A stretch of 64,000 bases of DNA from Andreprevotia lacus DSM 23236 (lineage in GTDB: Bacteria; Pseudomonadota; Gammaproteobacteria; Burkholderiales; Chitinibacteraceae). Shown in pieces: positions 16,645 to 23,943 of this stretch (position 1 is its first letter; each line of letters begins with the position of its first letter). The notes under the pieces were generated by a model, which was given only the letters and a program-made list of their open reading frames with translations, was not told the DNA's origin and ran no database searches. The stretch spans positions 1 to 64,000 of the forward strand of contig NZ_FWXD01000019.1 of assembly GCF_900176275.1 (NCBI RefSeq), read 5' to 3'. Both the position numbers and the translations under genes were made by a program.

Positions 16645-17112
16645 ATGACCAATACCACCACACCGCTTGAACTGCATGCCTGCATGGGCCTGAACGCCTG
16701 CAAGGGGCATGACCGGCTGGGCAGCAACGAATGCGCCGGCAGCGGCAGCTGTGCCACGGCGGCAGCGCACTCCTGCCACACCCTCAACAACTGCCGCAAC
16801 CAGGGCGGCTGCGGCCTGTATGGCACCGGCGAAGAGCAGGACCACCCCGGCGACAACCCGTGCGCCTGGCTGGGCTCGTGCGCGGTGCCGATCAATGCCG
16901 AGCGCTTCTCCACCGACGGACCCAATCAGGGCAAGAGCGTGTGGGTACGTGCACGCCAGCGCTTCGAGGAACGCATGAAGGCCGCCAAGCGTCAGGTGCA
17001 TCCGTCGCCATCGCCCACCGGCCCGACCACCGAATGGCTGAAGGCCAACGTCAATGCCGATTACACCGCCTGCGGCGCCAGCGGCATGAGCGGCGGGGGC
17101 AGCTGCATCTGA
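16645..17112 (+). CDS. cysteine-rich CX5C-repeat protein, candidate MNIO substrate (RiPP precursor)
   Basis: A 155-residue protein with eleven cysteines. Nine lie in residues 13-79 and form five C-x5-C units (13/19, 30/36, 44/50, 50/56, 73/79), with recurring Leu/Asn/Gly residues between them. A basic amphipathic stretch (about 97-117) and a Ser/Pro linker follow, then two final cysteines (143 and 154) in a Gly-rich tail. There is no signal peptide or membrane segment, unlike exported bufferins. Its stop overlaps the DUF692 start (TGATG). MNIO enzymes modify cysteines in partner peptides, so this is the probable substrate; that is inference from context and Cys pattern. A metal-binding role is the main alternative. 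Confidence 0.75.
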   Translation: MTNTTTPLELHACMGLNACKGHDRLGSNECAGSGSCATAAAHSCHTLNNCRNQGGCGLYGTGEEQDHPGDNPCAWLGSCAVPINAERFSTDGPNQGKSVWVRARQRFEERMKAAKRQVHPSPSPTGPTTEWLKANVNADYTACGASGMSGGGSCI

Positions 17113-18062
17113 TGCCGGGCACTGCATTGCCACAACTCGGCCTGGGGCTGCGCCATGTGCACGTCGAGCACATCCTGCAGCACCAGCCCGAGGTGGACTG
17201 GTTTGAAATCATTTCCGAGAACTTCATGTTCTCGCACGGGCGGCCACGCCATGTGCTGCGGCAGGTGGCCGAGCGCTATCCGCTGGCCATGCACGGCGTG
17301 TCGCTGTCCATCGGCAGCAGTGACCCGCTCGACATGGCTTACCTGCGCGCGCTCAAGGTGCTGGCCGACGAGATCAAGCCGCGCTGGATCAGTGACCACC
17401 TGTGCTGGACCGGCGTGCACGGCCACAACACGCACGACCTGCTGCCGCTGCCGCTTACCGATGAAACGCTGGCCCACGTCGCCGCGCGCGTGCGCACGGT
17501 GCAGGATGTGCTGCAGCGCCCGCTGCTACTGGAGAACCCCAGCACCTATCTGCGCTACGCCGCCTCGACCTGGAGCGAGCCGGCCTTTCTGGCCGAGCTG
17601 GTGGCGCAGACCGGCTGCCAGCTGCTGTTCGACGTGAACAACTGCTATGTGAGCTGCTTCAACGCCGGGCAAGACCCGCAAGACTATCTGGCCACCCTGC
17701 CCTGGCACGCCATTGCGCAACTGCATCTGGCCGGCCACCAGCACTGCGGCACCCACATCATCGACACGCACGACCGGCCGGTGGCCGCGCCGGTGTGGGA
17801 ACTGTTCCGCCAAGTGTGGGCGCGCAGCCCGCAACCGGGCGTGCTGCTGGAGTGGGATGCCGACATCCCCGATTTCGACGCCTGCCTGGCCGAGCTGCAC
17901 AAGGCACGCCGCTATCTGCACGAGGACATTCCGGCCGACGCAGCCCGCCCGGCCGCCCGCCACGAGGCCATCTCCACCCCGGTCGATTTCCTGATTGCCC
18001 CGGTGCTGCAGGACGCCGCCACCCACACCACGGAGCCGCGTCATGCCCAGCCCGTGCTCTGA
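17112..18062 (+). CDS. DUF692 / MNIO-family iron enzyme
   Basis: A 316-residue TIM-barrel protein of the DUF692 family (multinuclear non-heme iron oxidative enzymes, related to MbnB, TglH and BufB). Conserved family blocks are visible: ISENFMF near 34-40, AMHGVSLSIGS near 59-69, WISDHLCW, HDLLPLPLT, LLLENPSTY, LLFDVNNCYVS, LHLAGH, DTHDRPV and LLEWDADIP. These supply the His, Asp and Glu ligands for the iron cluster. The ATG at 17112 overlaps the stop of the cysteine-rich gene, and the C-terminus overlaps the DUF2063 gene by 20 nt. Expected role: oxidative modification of cysteine residues in the upstream protein. Confidence 0.93.
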   Translation: MPGTALPQLGLGLRHVHVEHILQHQPEVDWFEIISENFMFSHGRPRHVLRQVAERYPLAMHGVSLSIGSSDPLDMAYLRALKVLADEIKPRWISDHLCWTGVHGHNTHDLLPLPLTDETLAHVAARVRTVQDVLQRPLLLENPSTYLRYAASTWSEPAFLAELVAQTGCQLLFDVNNCYVSCFNAGQDPQDYLATLPWHAIAQLHLAGHQHCGTHIIDTHDRPVAAPVWELFRQVWARSPQPGVLLEWDADIPDFDACLAELHKARRYLHEDIPADAARPAARHEAISTPVDFLIAPVLQDAATHTTEPRHAQPVL

Positions 18063-18882
18063 AGCAGCACCGGCCGCGCTGACCGAGCTGCAGCACTTCA
18101 TGCAGCAGGTCTTGATGAGCAGCGATAACCGGGGGCGTGAGGCACAGATTGCCCGCCATATTGCGCCTGGCCCGCGCTTGCCGGCTGCCGAGCATCTGGC
18201 CATTTACCAGCGAGCCTATCTGGCACGGCTGCTGCAGTGCATGCAAGGCCAGTTCAAGGCACTCAACCACGCGCTGGGGCCGGCACTGTTCCGTGATTTT
18301 GCCGCCGACTACCTGCGCGAACAGCCCTCCAGCAGCCCCACGCTGGCGCATCTGGGGGCCGGTTTTGCCGACTATTTGCGCCGCAACCGCCCCGATGCCG
18401 ACGCGCCGGAAGACTGGATCGATTTCATGATCGAACTGGCCGATTTCGAATGGTCGCTCTACACGCTGTTCGACGCCCCCGGCGCCGAGGGCAGCGGCTA
18501 CGCCAGCGTAGACGACCTCGCCAACCCCGCGCTGCGCCTGCAACCGGCGCTGCTGCTGCGTCAGTATCGTTTTCCGGTCAACCACTATTACCAGCAAGTG
18601 GCCGACGAGCAAGACCCCGACCACCCCGACCCGGCCCCCGTCTGCGTGGCGCTGGTGCGCAGCCACTACCGCAGCGGCATTTTCTCGCTGCGGCCACTGC
18701 AATACGAGCTGCTGCAGCGCATTGCGCTACTGCAGCCCGGCCAGCCCTTCCAGCTTGCGGTGCGCCACACGCTGGACCAGCTCGGCCCCGCTGGCCACGC
18801 CACGGTGCAGCAGTGGCTGTTGGCCTGGGTGCAGGCGGGGTTTCTGGTCATCAATCAACCGTATACAACCAGCTGCCGATGA
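18043..18882 (+). CDS. DUF2063 protein, MNIO partner (BufC/MbnC-like)
   Basis: A 279-residue protein. The N-terminal half (ELQHFMQQVL, then HLAIYQRAYLARLLQCM, FRDFAADYLREQPSSSPTLAHLG and ADYLRRN) matches DUF2063, once called a putative DNA-binding domain and now known as the partner that delivers the precursor peptide to MNIO enzymes. The C-terminal half (about 180-279) looks like a winged-helix-type extension. ATG 18043 is chosen: it overlaps the MNIO gene by 20 nt, and the longer frame adds only Pro/Arg-rich sequence. The stop overlaps the next gene (ATGA). Confidence 0.88.
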   Translation: MPSPCSEAAPAALTELQHFMQQVLMSSDNRGREAQIARHIAPGPRLPAAEHLAIYQRAYLARLLQCMQGQFKALNHALGPALFRDFAADYLREQPSSSPTLAHLGAGFADYLRRNRPDADAPEDWIDFMIELADFEWSLYTLFDAPGAEGSGYASVDDLANPALRLQPALLLRQYRFPVNHYYQQVADEQDPDHPDPAPVCVALVRSHYRSGIFSLRPLQYELLQRIALLQPGQPFQLAVRHTLDQLGPAGHATVQQWLLAWVQAGFLVINQPYTTSCR

Positions 18883-19439
18883 CCACACTGCATACGCCCG
18901 ACCGGATCATGAGTACCCTGCTCGGCCGCGAATTCCGTTACGACCACAGTTCGCCGCTGGCTGACCTGCCACCCGACGTTGCACGCGCGCTCCAGTTCTG
19001 GACCATTGATGACGATGATGTGCTGGAAGACTTCCTCTTCTCGACACTACTGGCCGATCTCCATCCTGCGAGTAGCGACCTGCCGCCAGGCTATGCACCG
19101 CTGCTGGCAGTGCTGGAATTCGAGCGTCACTGCAACTTCAGCGGCTGGCTCGCAGTCAGCAACGAAGGGGCGGAGCAAATGCAATGCATCGTCGATAGCT
19201 ACCGCACTCTGGGGCTGGAAGATGAAGCCCACGCACTGGCCCGCGTCTGCGACGCATGGTCCCACATGGACCGCGGCAACGAGGAAGCCTATTTCGCCCA
19301 ACTGGAAGACGTCTGTGCCCGTGCCTATGGCGCCGAACCCAACGCAACCAGCGATACCCGGATCAGGCTCAAGACCATCATGGCCTTTGTGCGTCGGCAT
19401 CCCGAACAATTTGCATCGCCGCTCGACGCCAGTACCTGA
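18879..19439 (+). CDS. DUF4375 (DMP19-like) protein
   Basis: A 186-residue acidic protein. The block LEFERHCNFSGWLAVSNEGAEQMQCIVDSYRTLGLEDEAHALARV resembles DUF4375, the family of the Neisseria DNA-mimic protein DMP19. The strongly acidic N-terminal part (TIDDDDVLEDFL) is compatible with that, but DNA mimicry is not shown. ATG 18879 overlaps the DUF2063 stop by 4 nt (ATGA); an in-frame ATG at 18909 is an alternative start. The overlap makes it the fourth gene of the MNIO operon. There is no signal peptide. Confidence 0.65.
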   Translation: MTTLHTPDRIMSTLLGREFRYDHSSPLADLPPDVARALQFWTIDDDDVLEDFLFSTLLADLHPASSDLPPGYAPLLAVLEFERHCNFSGWLAVSNEGAEQMQCIVDSYRTLGLEDEAHALARVCDAWSHMDRGNEEAYFAQLEDVCARAYGAEPNATSDTRIRLKTIMAFVRRHPEQFASPLDAST

Positions 19440-19463
19440 TGCCGTCCAAACGAGCTTGCCATG

Positions 19464-20075
19464 TCATAACCGCGCATCCAGCAAGCCCAGCAAGCGCGCC
19501 TTGTTAAGCAGTTGTGCCACGTTGTTCACGTCCAGTTTGCGGAAGATGTGCTCGCGGTGTTTGTCCACGGTGCGGGCAGACAATGCCAGCCGCTCGGCGA
19601 TTTCCACACTGCTCTGGCCAGCGCAGATTAGTTGCAGCAGCTGTGATTCGCGCGCGGTGAGCTCGATGCCGGCATCCTGCAGCCGCTCGCGCGCCAGCGG
19701 CGACAGGTAGCGGCGGCCGGCAGCGACGCTGCGGGCGGCGTCGAGCATGACTTCGGGCGCTTCGTCCTTCAGTGCCAGTCCGTCAGCCCCCTGATCCAGC
19801 AATTGCTGCAGCAGCCCGCCCGACTGGGCAGCGGTCAACATCAGCACGCGCAGGCCAGGGTGGCGCTGCTTGAGGTAGCCCAGTACCGCCATGCTGTCAT
19901 CACCGGGCATGTGATAATCCATGATCAGCACATCGGCCTCGTGCTGTTGCAGCAGCGCCTTGAGGCTGGCGGCATCGCCGGCTTCGGCCTGCAGTTGCCA
20001 GCCGGGCAACTGCCCAAGCAACAACTTGAGCCCGGTGCGAAAAATCGCGTGATCATCGGCAATGATGAAGCGCAT
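19464..20075 (-). CDS. NarL/FixJ-type response regulator
   Basis: A 203-residue two-component regulator. The receiver domain starts MRFIIADDHAIFRTGL and has the phosphoacceptor Asp in VLIMDYHMPG; the conserved Thr lies in MLTAAQ and the Lys in LALKDEAPE. The C-terminal LuxR-type helix-turn-helix is ELTARESQLLQLICAG through SARTVDKHREHIFRKLDVNN. The start at 20075 is preferred because longer frames only add sequence from the antisense of the kinase gene. It is divergent from the histidine kinase gene with 23 bp between starts, and the two probably form a pair. Confidence 0.92.
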   Translation of the reverse strand: MRFIIADDHAIFRTGLKLLLGQLPGWQLQAEAGDAASLKALLQQHEADVLIMDYHMPGDDSMAVLGYLKQRHPGLRVLMLTAAQSGGLLQQLLDQGADGLALKDEAPEVMLDAARSVAAGRRYLSPLARERLQDAGIELTARESQLLQLICAGQSSVEIAERLALSARTVDKHREHIFRKLDVNNVAQLLNKARLLGLLDARL

Positions 20076-20098
20076 ACAGCCTGATTCCTGATGAGAGC

Positions 20099-21952
20099 AT
20101 GCACATCCTACTGCGTTTTCTGCTTGTCCTGCTGCTGACCCTGACCGCCCTGCCGGCAGGGGCCGCTGCGGTGCACATCGCCGCGCTGGATGACTATGCC
20201 GGCCCGGCGGGCGGGGCCGCCACGCTGGATGCCGTGCTGGCCGCCGATGCCCGCTTTCATCCACTGGCACGGCACCGGCCAACGCCCGACAGTGCGCGCT
20301 GGCTGCGCATCCGTATCGCCAACCCGCAAGCGCTGCCACAGTCACGGGTGCTGGCACTGGGCGTGCCGGATCTGGAAATGCTCGATGTGTATCAGCTTGA
20401 CCGCACTGGCCTGCAGCAGCGGCTCAGTCTGCCGTATGCAGCCCCATATGCGGCACGCCCGCTGGCGGCAAGACAGCTGGCGATCCCGCTACAATTGCCT
20501 GCCGGCGACAGCACGCTCTACCTGCATTACCGGGTGCATGGCGATACCCCCTTGCAAGCGCAGCTGACCGACGAGGCCAGCTTCCGCACCACCCTGGGCC
20601 ACGGCGACCTGCTGAACGGGCTGGTGCTGGGCATGCTGCTGGTGATGTTGGGCCTGGCAGCCACGCAGTACTTGCTGAGTCAGCAGCAGGCCTATGCCTA
20701 TTACGCCGTGATGGTGGCGCTGGTGATGGCATTCATACTGCAGATCGAGGGCTATCTGTTTGCCTGGTTGTGGCCCGCGCAGGGCCGCTGGAACCAGTTT
20801 GCCCCGATCGCGCTGCAGGGGCTGGCCTATCTGGGCCACGCGGCCTTCACGGTCAGCCTGTTCGATCTGCGCCGCCAGCAGCCGCGCCTGTTTGCGGCCT
20901 ATGGCGTGCTGGCGGCAGGGGCGGTGCTGAGCATGCTGGTACGTGCCTCGGGCGGGCCGTTGTGGCCGCTGGTGCTGGTGTCGCTGTGCTACATCCCCTT
21001 GCCGTTGCTGGCGGGCTGGCAAGGCTGGCGTGCGCGCCAGGCTGTGGCCGGGCTGTTTCTGGCCGGGGCGCTGTGCGTCACGCTGTGCGTGAACCTGTTG
21101 TTCGGGCTGGCCGTGCTGGGCGTAGTGGGGGGCGATCCGTTCCTCTATCCCAAACTGGGCTATCTGCTGGAAGCGCTGTTCTTTGGTGCGGCACTGATCC
21201 ATCAGGTGCAGATGCTGCAGCGCAGCCATGAGAAACACTTGCAGGCGCGCTTGCGTGAGGCCGAGCAACTGGCGCAGGTCGAGGCCGACAAGACACGCCT
21301 GCTGGAGCAGGCCCAGCAACAGCAGCTGCAACTGGCAGCTGCCGGGCATGATCTGTCCCAACCGTTGGCTGCGCTGCGTTACGGCTTGGCGGCATTGCGC
21401 CAGCACAGCGCAGCGGAGGACATCTCGCGCCACCTTGACCAATCACTCAGCCATACGGAGAGCCTGCTGCGCGAGCTGATCAGCGACGCAAGGCAGGGCT
21501 ATGCGCTGCATGCCCAGCAGCTCATGCTGGAGGACCTGCTGATCGCCAGCCTGCAGCGTTACCATGCCCAGGCGGCGGCCAAGGGGCTGCAGCTGCGCTA
21601 CCGGCCGTGTGACGCACAAATGCTGGCGTCACGTGTGCTGCTGGAACGCATCATTGATAACCTGCTGGGCAATGCCGTGCGCTATACCGAGCGCGGCGGC
21701 GTATTGCTGGCAGTGCGCAAGCGGCGCGGCATGCTGGTGCTGCAGGTGTTCGATACCGGCCCCGGCATCAGCGCGCACCTGCAGCAGCGGCTGCTGGCAC
21801 CGTTCACGCAGAGCGGCCAGCTTGCTGCAGAACGGCAAGGCCACGGGCTGGGGCTGCATATCGTGCAGACCCTGTGCCAGCAGGCCGGCTACACCTTGCA
21901 GCTGCGCTCCCGCCCCGGCCGTGGCAGCTGCTTCAGCGTGTGGCTCGGTTGA
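20099..21952 (+). CDS. 7TMR-DISM sensor histidine kinase
   Basis: A 617-residue membrane kinase. Signal peptide (about 1-22), a periplasmic 7TMR-DISM extracellular domain to about 165, then seven hydrophobic segments between about 180 and 370, a coiled-coil (EAEQLAQVEADKTRLLEQAQQQQ), the HisKA box with GHDLSQPLAALR, and a HATPase with N box (NLLGNAVRY), G1 (DTGPGIS) and G2 (GHGLGLHI). DISM sensor domains often bind carbohydrate-like ligands; the ligand here is unknown. Divergent from its presumed response regulator. The stop abuts the stop of the convergent AAR-like gene. Confidence 0.92.
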   Translation: MHILLRFLLVLLLTLTALPAGAAAVHIAALDDYAGPAGGAATLDAVLAADARFHPLARHRPTPDSARWLRIRIANPQALPQSRVLALGVPDLEMLDVYQLDRTGLQQRLSLPYAAPYAARPLAARQLAIPLQLPAGDSTLYLHYRVHGDTPLQAQLTDEASFRTTLGHGDLLNGLVLGMLLVMLGLAATQYLLSQQQAYAYYAVMVALVMAFILQIEGYLFAWLWPAQGRWNQFAPIALQGLAYLGHAAFTVSLFDLRRQQPRLFAAYGVLAAGAVLSMLVRASGGPLWPLVLVSLCYIPLPLLAGWQGWRARQAVAGLFLAGALCVTLCVNLLFGLAVLGVVGGDPFLYPKLGYLLEALFFGAALIHQVQMLQRSHEKHLQARLREAEQLAQVEADKTRLLEQAQQQQLQLAAAGHDLSQPLAALRYGLAALRQHSAAEDISRHLDQSLSHTESLLRELISDARQGYALHAQQLMLEDLLIASLQRYHAQAAAKGLQLRYRPCDAQMLASRVLLERIIDNLLGNAVRYTERGGVLLAVRKRRGMLVLQVFDTGPGISAHLQQRLLAPFTQSGQLAAERQGHGLGLHIVQTLCQQAGYTLQLRSRPGRGSCFSVWLG

Positions 21953-23071
21953 TCAGGCCTGCACCAGCCGCAGGTCAAAATCGTCCACGGCCTGACCGAA
22001 GCAACGCGGTGCCGGCAGCGCAAACCCGGCCTCGGCAAACGCATTGGCAACGCGGGCCATGCGCACATCGTCCACCACGAACCAGTCTACCTGGCGCAGT
22101 GCGCCCTGCCGCTGCAGGTAGATGGCATGGTAGAGCGCCATTGCTTCGGCAAAGCAACCGAATACGACGCCGCGTGACAGCATCAGCATGCGCCAGGACA
22201 GCGGGCCCAGCACATAGTGCAGCCGGCGACTGAAGGCATTGCCGGCATCCTGGCGGATCACATCGCGCTGCACCTCGGCATACACGTCGACATCCAGATT
22301 GGCCGGTTCGGCCACATCGATCACCAACAGTTTTCGTCCCAGCCGGCGCAGGCTGGCCACGCCATCGGCATTGAGTTTGGCGGCACTGCTGTGCGTGCAG
22401 GCCACTACGGCATCCACCTTGCCGACAGCGGCGACGTCGGTATTCACGGCAATGCGGTATTTGAGCGCGGTCTCCGCCAGCGCGCTGGCGTTGCCGCCGT
22501 AGCCGACCACCTCATAGCCGGCGTGAACCAGCTGGCGCGTCATGCACTCGCCCAGGATGCCGTAGGGGCCGACCACCAGCACCCGGCCACGCTGTGACAG
22601 CCCGGCCGATTGCAGGCCACGGCAGACATCGGCCCACAGCATTTGCGCCGTGCCATTGTCACCGATGGTGAAATGCAGGTTGGGAAAACGCGCCTTGAGC
22701 TGCGCGCCATCGCGGCCGAAAAGCCGCTTGGTCGAGGCCGCCAGCAATACCACCCTGGCGCCCTTGCGCTCGGCCCATTCGCACGCAGCGATGAAGTGCG
22801 CCTGCGCCAGCCGGCGGCCCTCCTTGGTGAGCATTTCTTCGGCCGTCACATCAATGCCACGGATGCGCCCCGCCACGCCATTCAGGTAAACGCGCGCGCC
22901 GTTGGCGTGGCCACTGCGCGGGCGGCGGCGGCCAAAAAAGCGCTGGCGTTCAGCCTCATCACGCAAGTTGCTGATGAACACCACATCCAGCAATGGTTGC
23001 CCGGTGAGCATGCGCAGCCAGCCCCGCCAGTCACACAACGCCACCACCACCCGCCATAGATCGCCCCACAT
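21953..23071 (-). CDS. acyl-ACP-reductase-like NAD(P)-binding protein
   Basis: A 372-residue protein. A Rossmann motif (VLVVGPYGILGECMTRQL) lies in the middle, and the C-terminal SRGVVFGCFAEAMAL closely resembles the catalytic-Cys region of long-chain acyl-ACP reductases (AAR); the N-terminal half has TAEEMLTKEGRRLAQAH and FTIGDNGTAQM blocks seen in that family. AARs make fatty aldehydes from acyl-ACP. Assignment is by remembered motif similarity, so substrate is uncertain. The start at 23071 is chosen because a GGGGG-type ribosome binding site precedes it; a longer frame adds 57 unconserved residues. No decarbonylase gene is adjacent. Confidence 0.6.
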   Translation of the reverse strand: MWGDLWRVVVALCDWRGWLRMLTGQPLLDVVFISNLRDEAERQRFFGRRRPRSGHANGARVYLNGVAGRIRGIDVTAEEMLTKEGRRLAQAHFIAACEWAERKGARVVLLAASTKRLFGRDGAQLKARFPNLHFTIGDNGTAQMLWADVCRGLQSAGLSQRGRVLVVGPYGILGECMTRQLVHAGYEVVGYGGNASALAETALKYRIAVNTDVAAVGKVDAVVACTHSSAAKLNADGVASLRRLGRKLLVIDVAEPANLDVDVYAEVQRDVIRQDAGNAFSRRLHYVLGPLSWRMLMLSRGVVFGCFAEAMALYHAIYLQRQGALRQVDWFVVDDVRMARVANAFAEAGFALPAPRCFGQAVDDFDLRLVQA

Positions 23072-23294
23072 AGTGCCCCCTAGTATCGTGTTGTCATCGG
23101 GGCAAATTCTAGGAAGCCGGGCATGGCAGATGAATACGCGAAATTGCGTAACTTGCCGGGCTACGTTCAGTGGCATGCAGACCGCACCCTCAGGGAAGCG
23201 GCACTGAGGGCCCAGCAACAAGTTCTGAATAAACAAAGGCATATATGTCCGGCCCAGCCAGTTTCAAGCGCAAAAATTTACACATACCGCCTGT

Positions 23295-23323
23295 GTTGAA
23301 AGCCCTGCATGGCCCCCTATCTT
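23295..23323 (+). promoter_or_regulatory. sigma-32-like heat-shock promoter
   Basis: GTTGAAA (23295-23301) and CCCCTATCTT (23314-23323), 12 nt apart, resemble the sigma-32 consensus (CTTGAAA and CCCCATnT). Position about 113 bp upstream of the ibpA start fits a heat-shock promoter with a long leader. Confidence 0.55.
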
Positions 23324-23330
23324 CCCCCCA

Positions 23331-23435
23331 GAAGCTGTTTGTTTGTGGCATGGGCCAACAAAGGCAGCTTCCCGGCGGGTGCTCACGTTGAGGCCCGCGA
23401 ACCCATATTGCTTGTGAAATGAAGAGGATATGACC
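23331..23435 (+). promoter_or_regulatory. ROSE-like RNA thermometer in the ibpA leader
   Basis: The leader can fold into successive hairpins: GAAGCTG (23331-23337) with CAGCTTC (23365-23371), then GCGGG with CCCGC, then a 3' hairpin in which TTGCT (23408-23412) faces the Shine-Dalgarno AGGA (23425-23428). The U(U/C)GCU sequence opposite AGGA is the hallmark of ROSE thermometers, which control small heat-shock genes in many proteobacteria. The fold was judged by eye only. Confidence 0.6.
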
Positions 23436-23888
23436 ATGCGTAGTTTTGATTTTGCCCCCATCTACCGTTCCGCCATCGGCTTTGACCGCATTGCCCATCT
23501 GTTTGACGAAGCGCTGCGTGCCGAGCAGGCACCAAGCTATCCGCCGTACAACATCGAGCTGGTGACCGAGGACGAATACCGCATCACCATGGCGGTGGCC
23601 GGTTTCAACCGTGCCGAGCTGGATCTGGAAGTGGCCAACGAAGTGCTGAAGGTCAGCGGCCGCAAGCAACGCGGCGACAAGCGCCCGACCTATCTGCACA
23701 ACGGCATTGCCGCACGCGATTTCGAGCACAGCTTCCGCCTGGCCGACCATGTGCGCGTGGTGGGCGCCAGCCTGGAAAACGGCCTGCTCAACATTGAGCT
23801 CAAGCGCGAAGTGCCTGAGGCACTGAAGCCGCGCAAGATCATCATCGGCAACGAGCCGACGGTGCAACTGCTGCAGCAAGCGGCCTGA
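23436..23888 (+). CDS. ibpA: IbpA-type small heat shock protein (Hsp20)
   Basis: A 150-residue cytoplasmic holdase chaperone. The N-terminus MRSFDFAPIYRSAIGFDRI is nearly the E. coli IbpA opening. The alpha-crystallin domain runs from about YNIELVTEDEYRITMAVAGF to LLNIELKREVPE, with the C-terminal PRKIIIG providing the IxI-type anchoring motif. ATG 23436 is chosen over ATG 23430: it matches IbpA and stands 7 nt from AGGA, whereas the earlier codon is only 1 nt away. A sigma-32-like promoter and ROSE-like leader precede it, and a bidirectional terminator follows. Confidence 0.93.
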   Translation: MRSFDFAPIYRSAIGFDRIAHLFDEALRAEQAPSYPPYNIELVTEDEYRITMAVAGFNRAELDLEVANEVLKVSGRKQRGDKRPTYLHNGIAARDFEHSFRLADHVRVVGASLENGLLNIELKREVPEALKPRKIIIGNEPTVQLLQQAA

Positions 23889-23910
23889 TACGGCATAGCG
23901 CACTGCCAGC

Positions 23911-23939
23911 AAAAAGCCGGGCCTGTGGCCCGGCTTTTT
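23911..23939. terminator. bidirectional intrinsic terminator
   Basis: AAAAAGCCGGGCC and GGCCCGGCTTTTT are perfect arms around a short loop, with T-runs on both strands. It lies between the convergent ibpA and HD-GYP genes and can serve both. Confidence 0.92.
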
Positions 23940-23943
23940 CACG

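Noticed and set aside
23430-23435. Alternative ibpA start at 23430
   Set aside because: Only 1 nt from the ribosome binding site and not matching the IbpA N-terminus.
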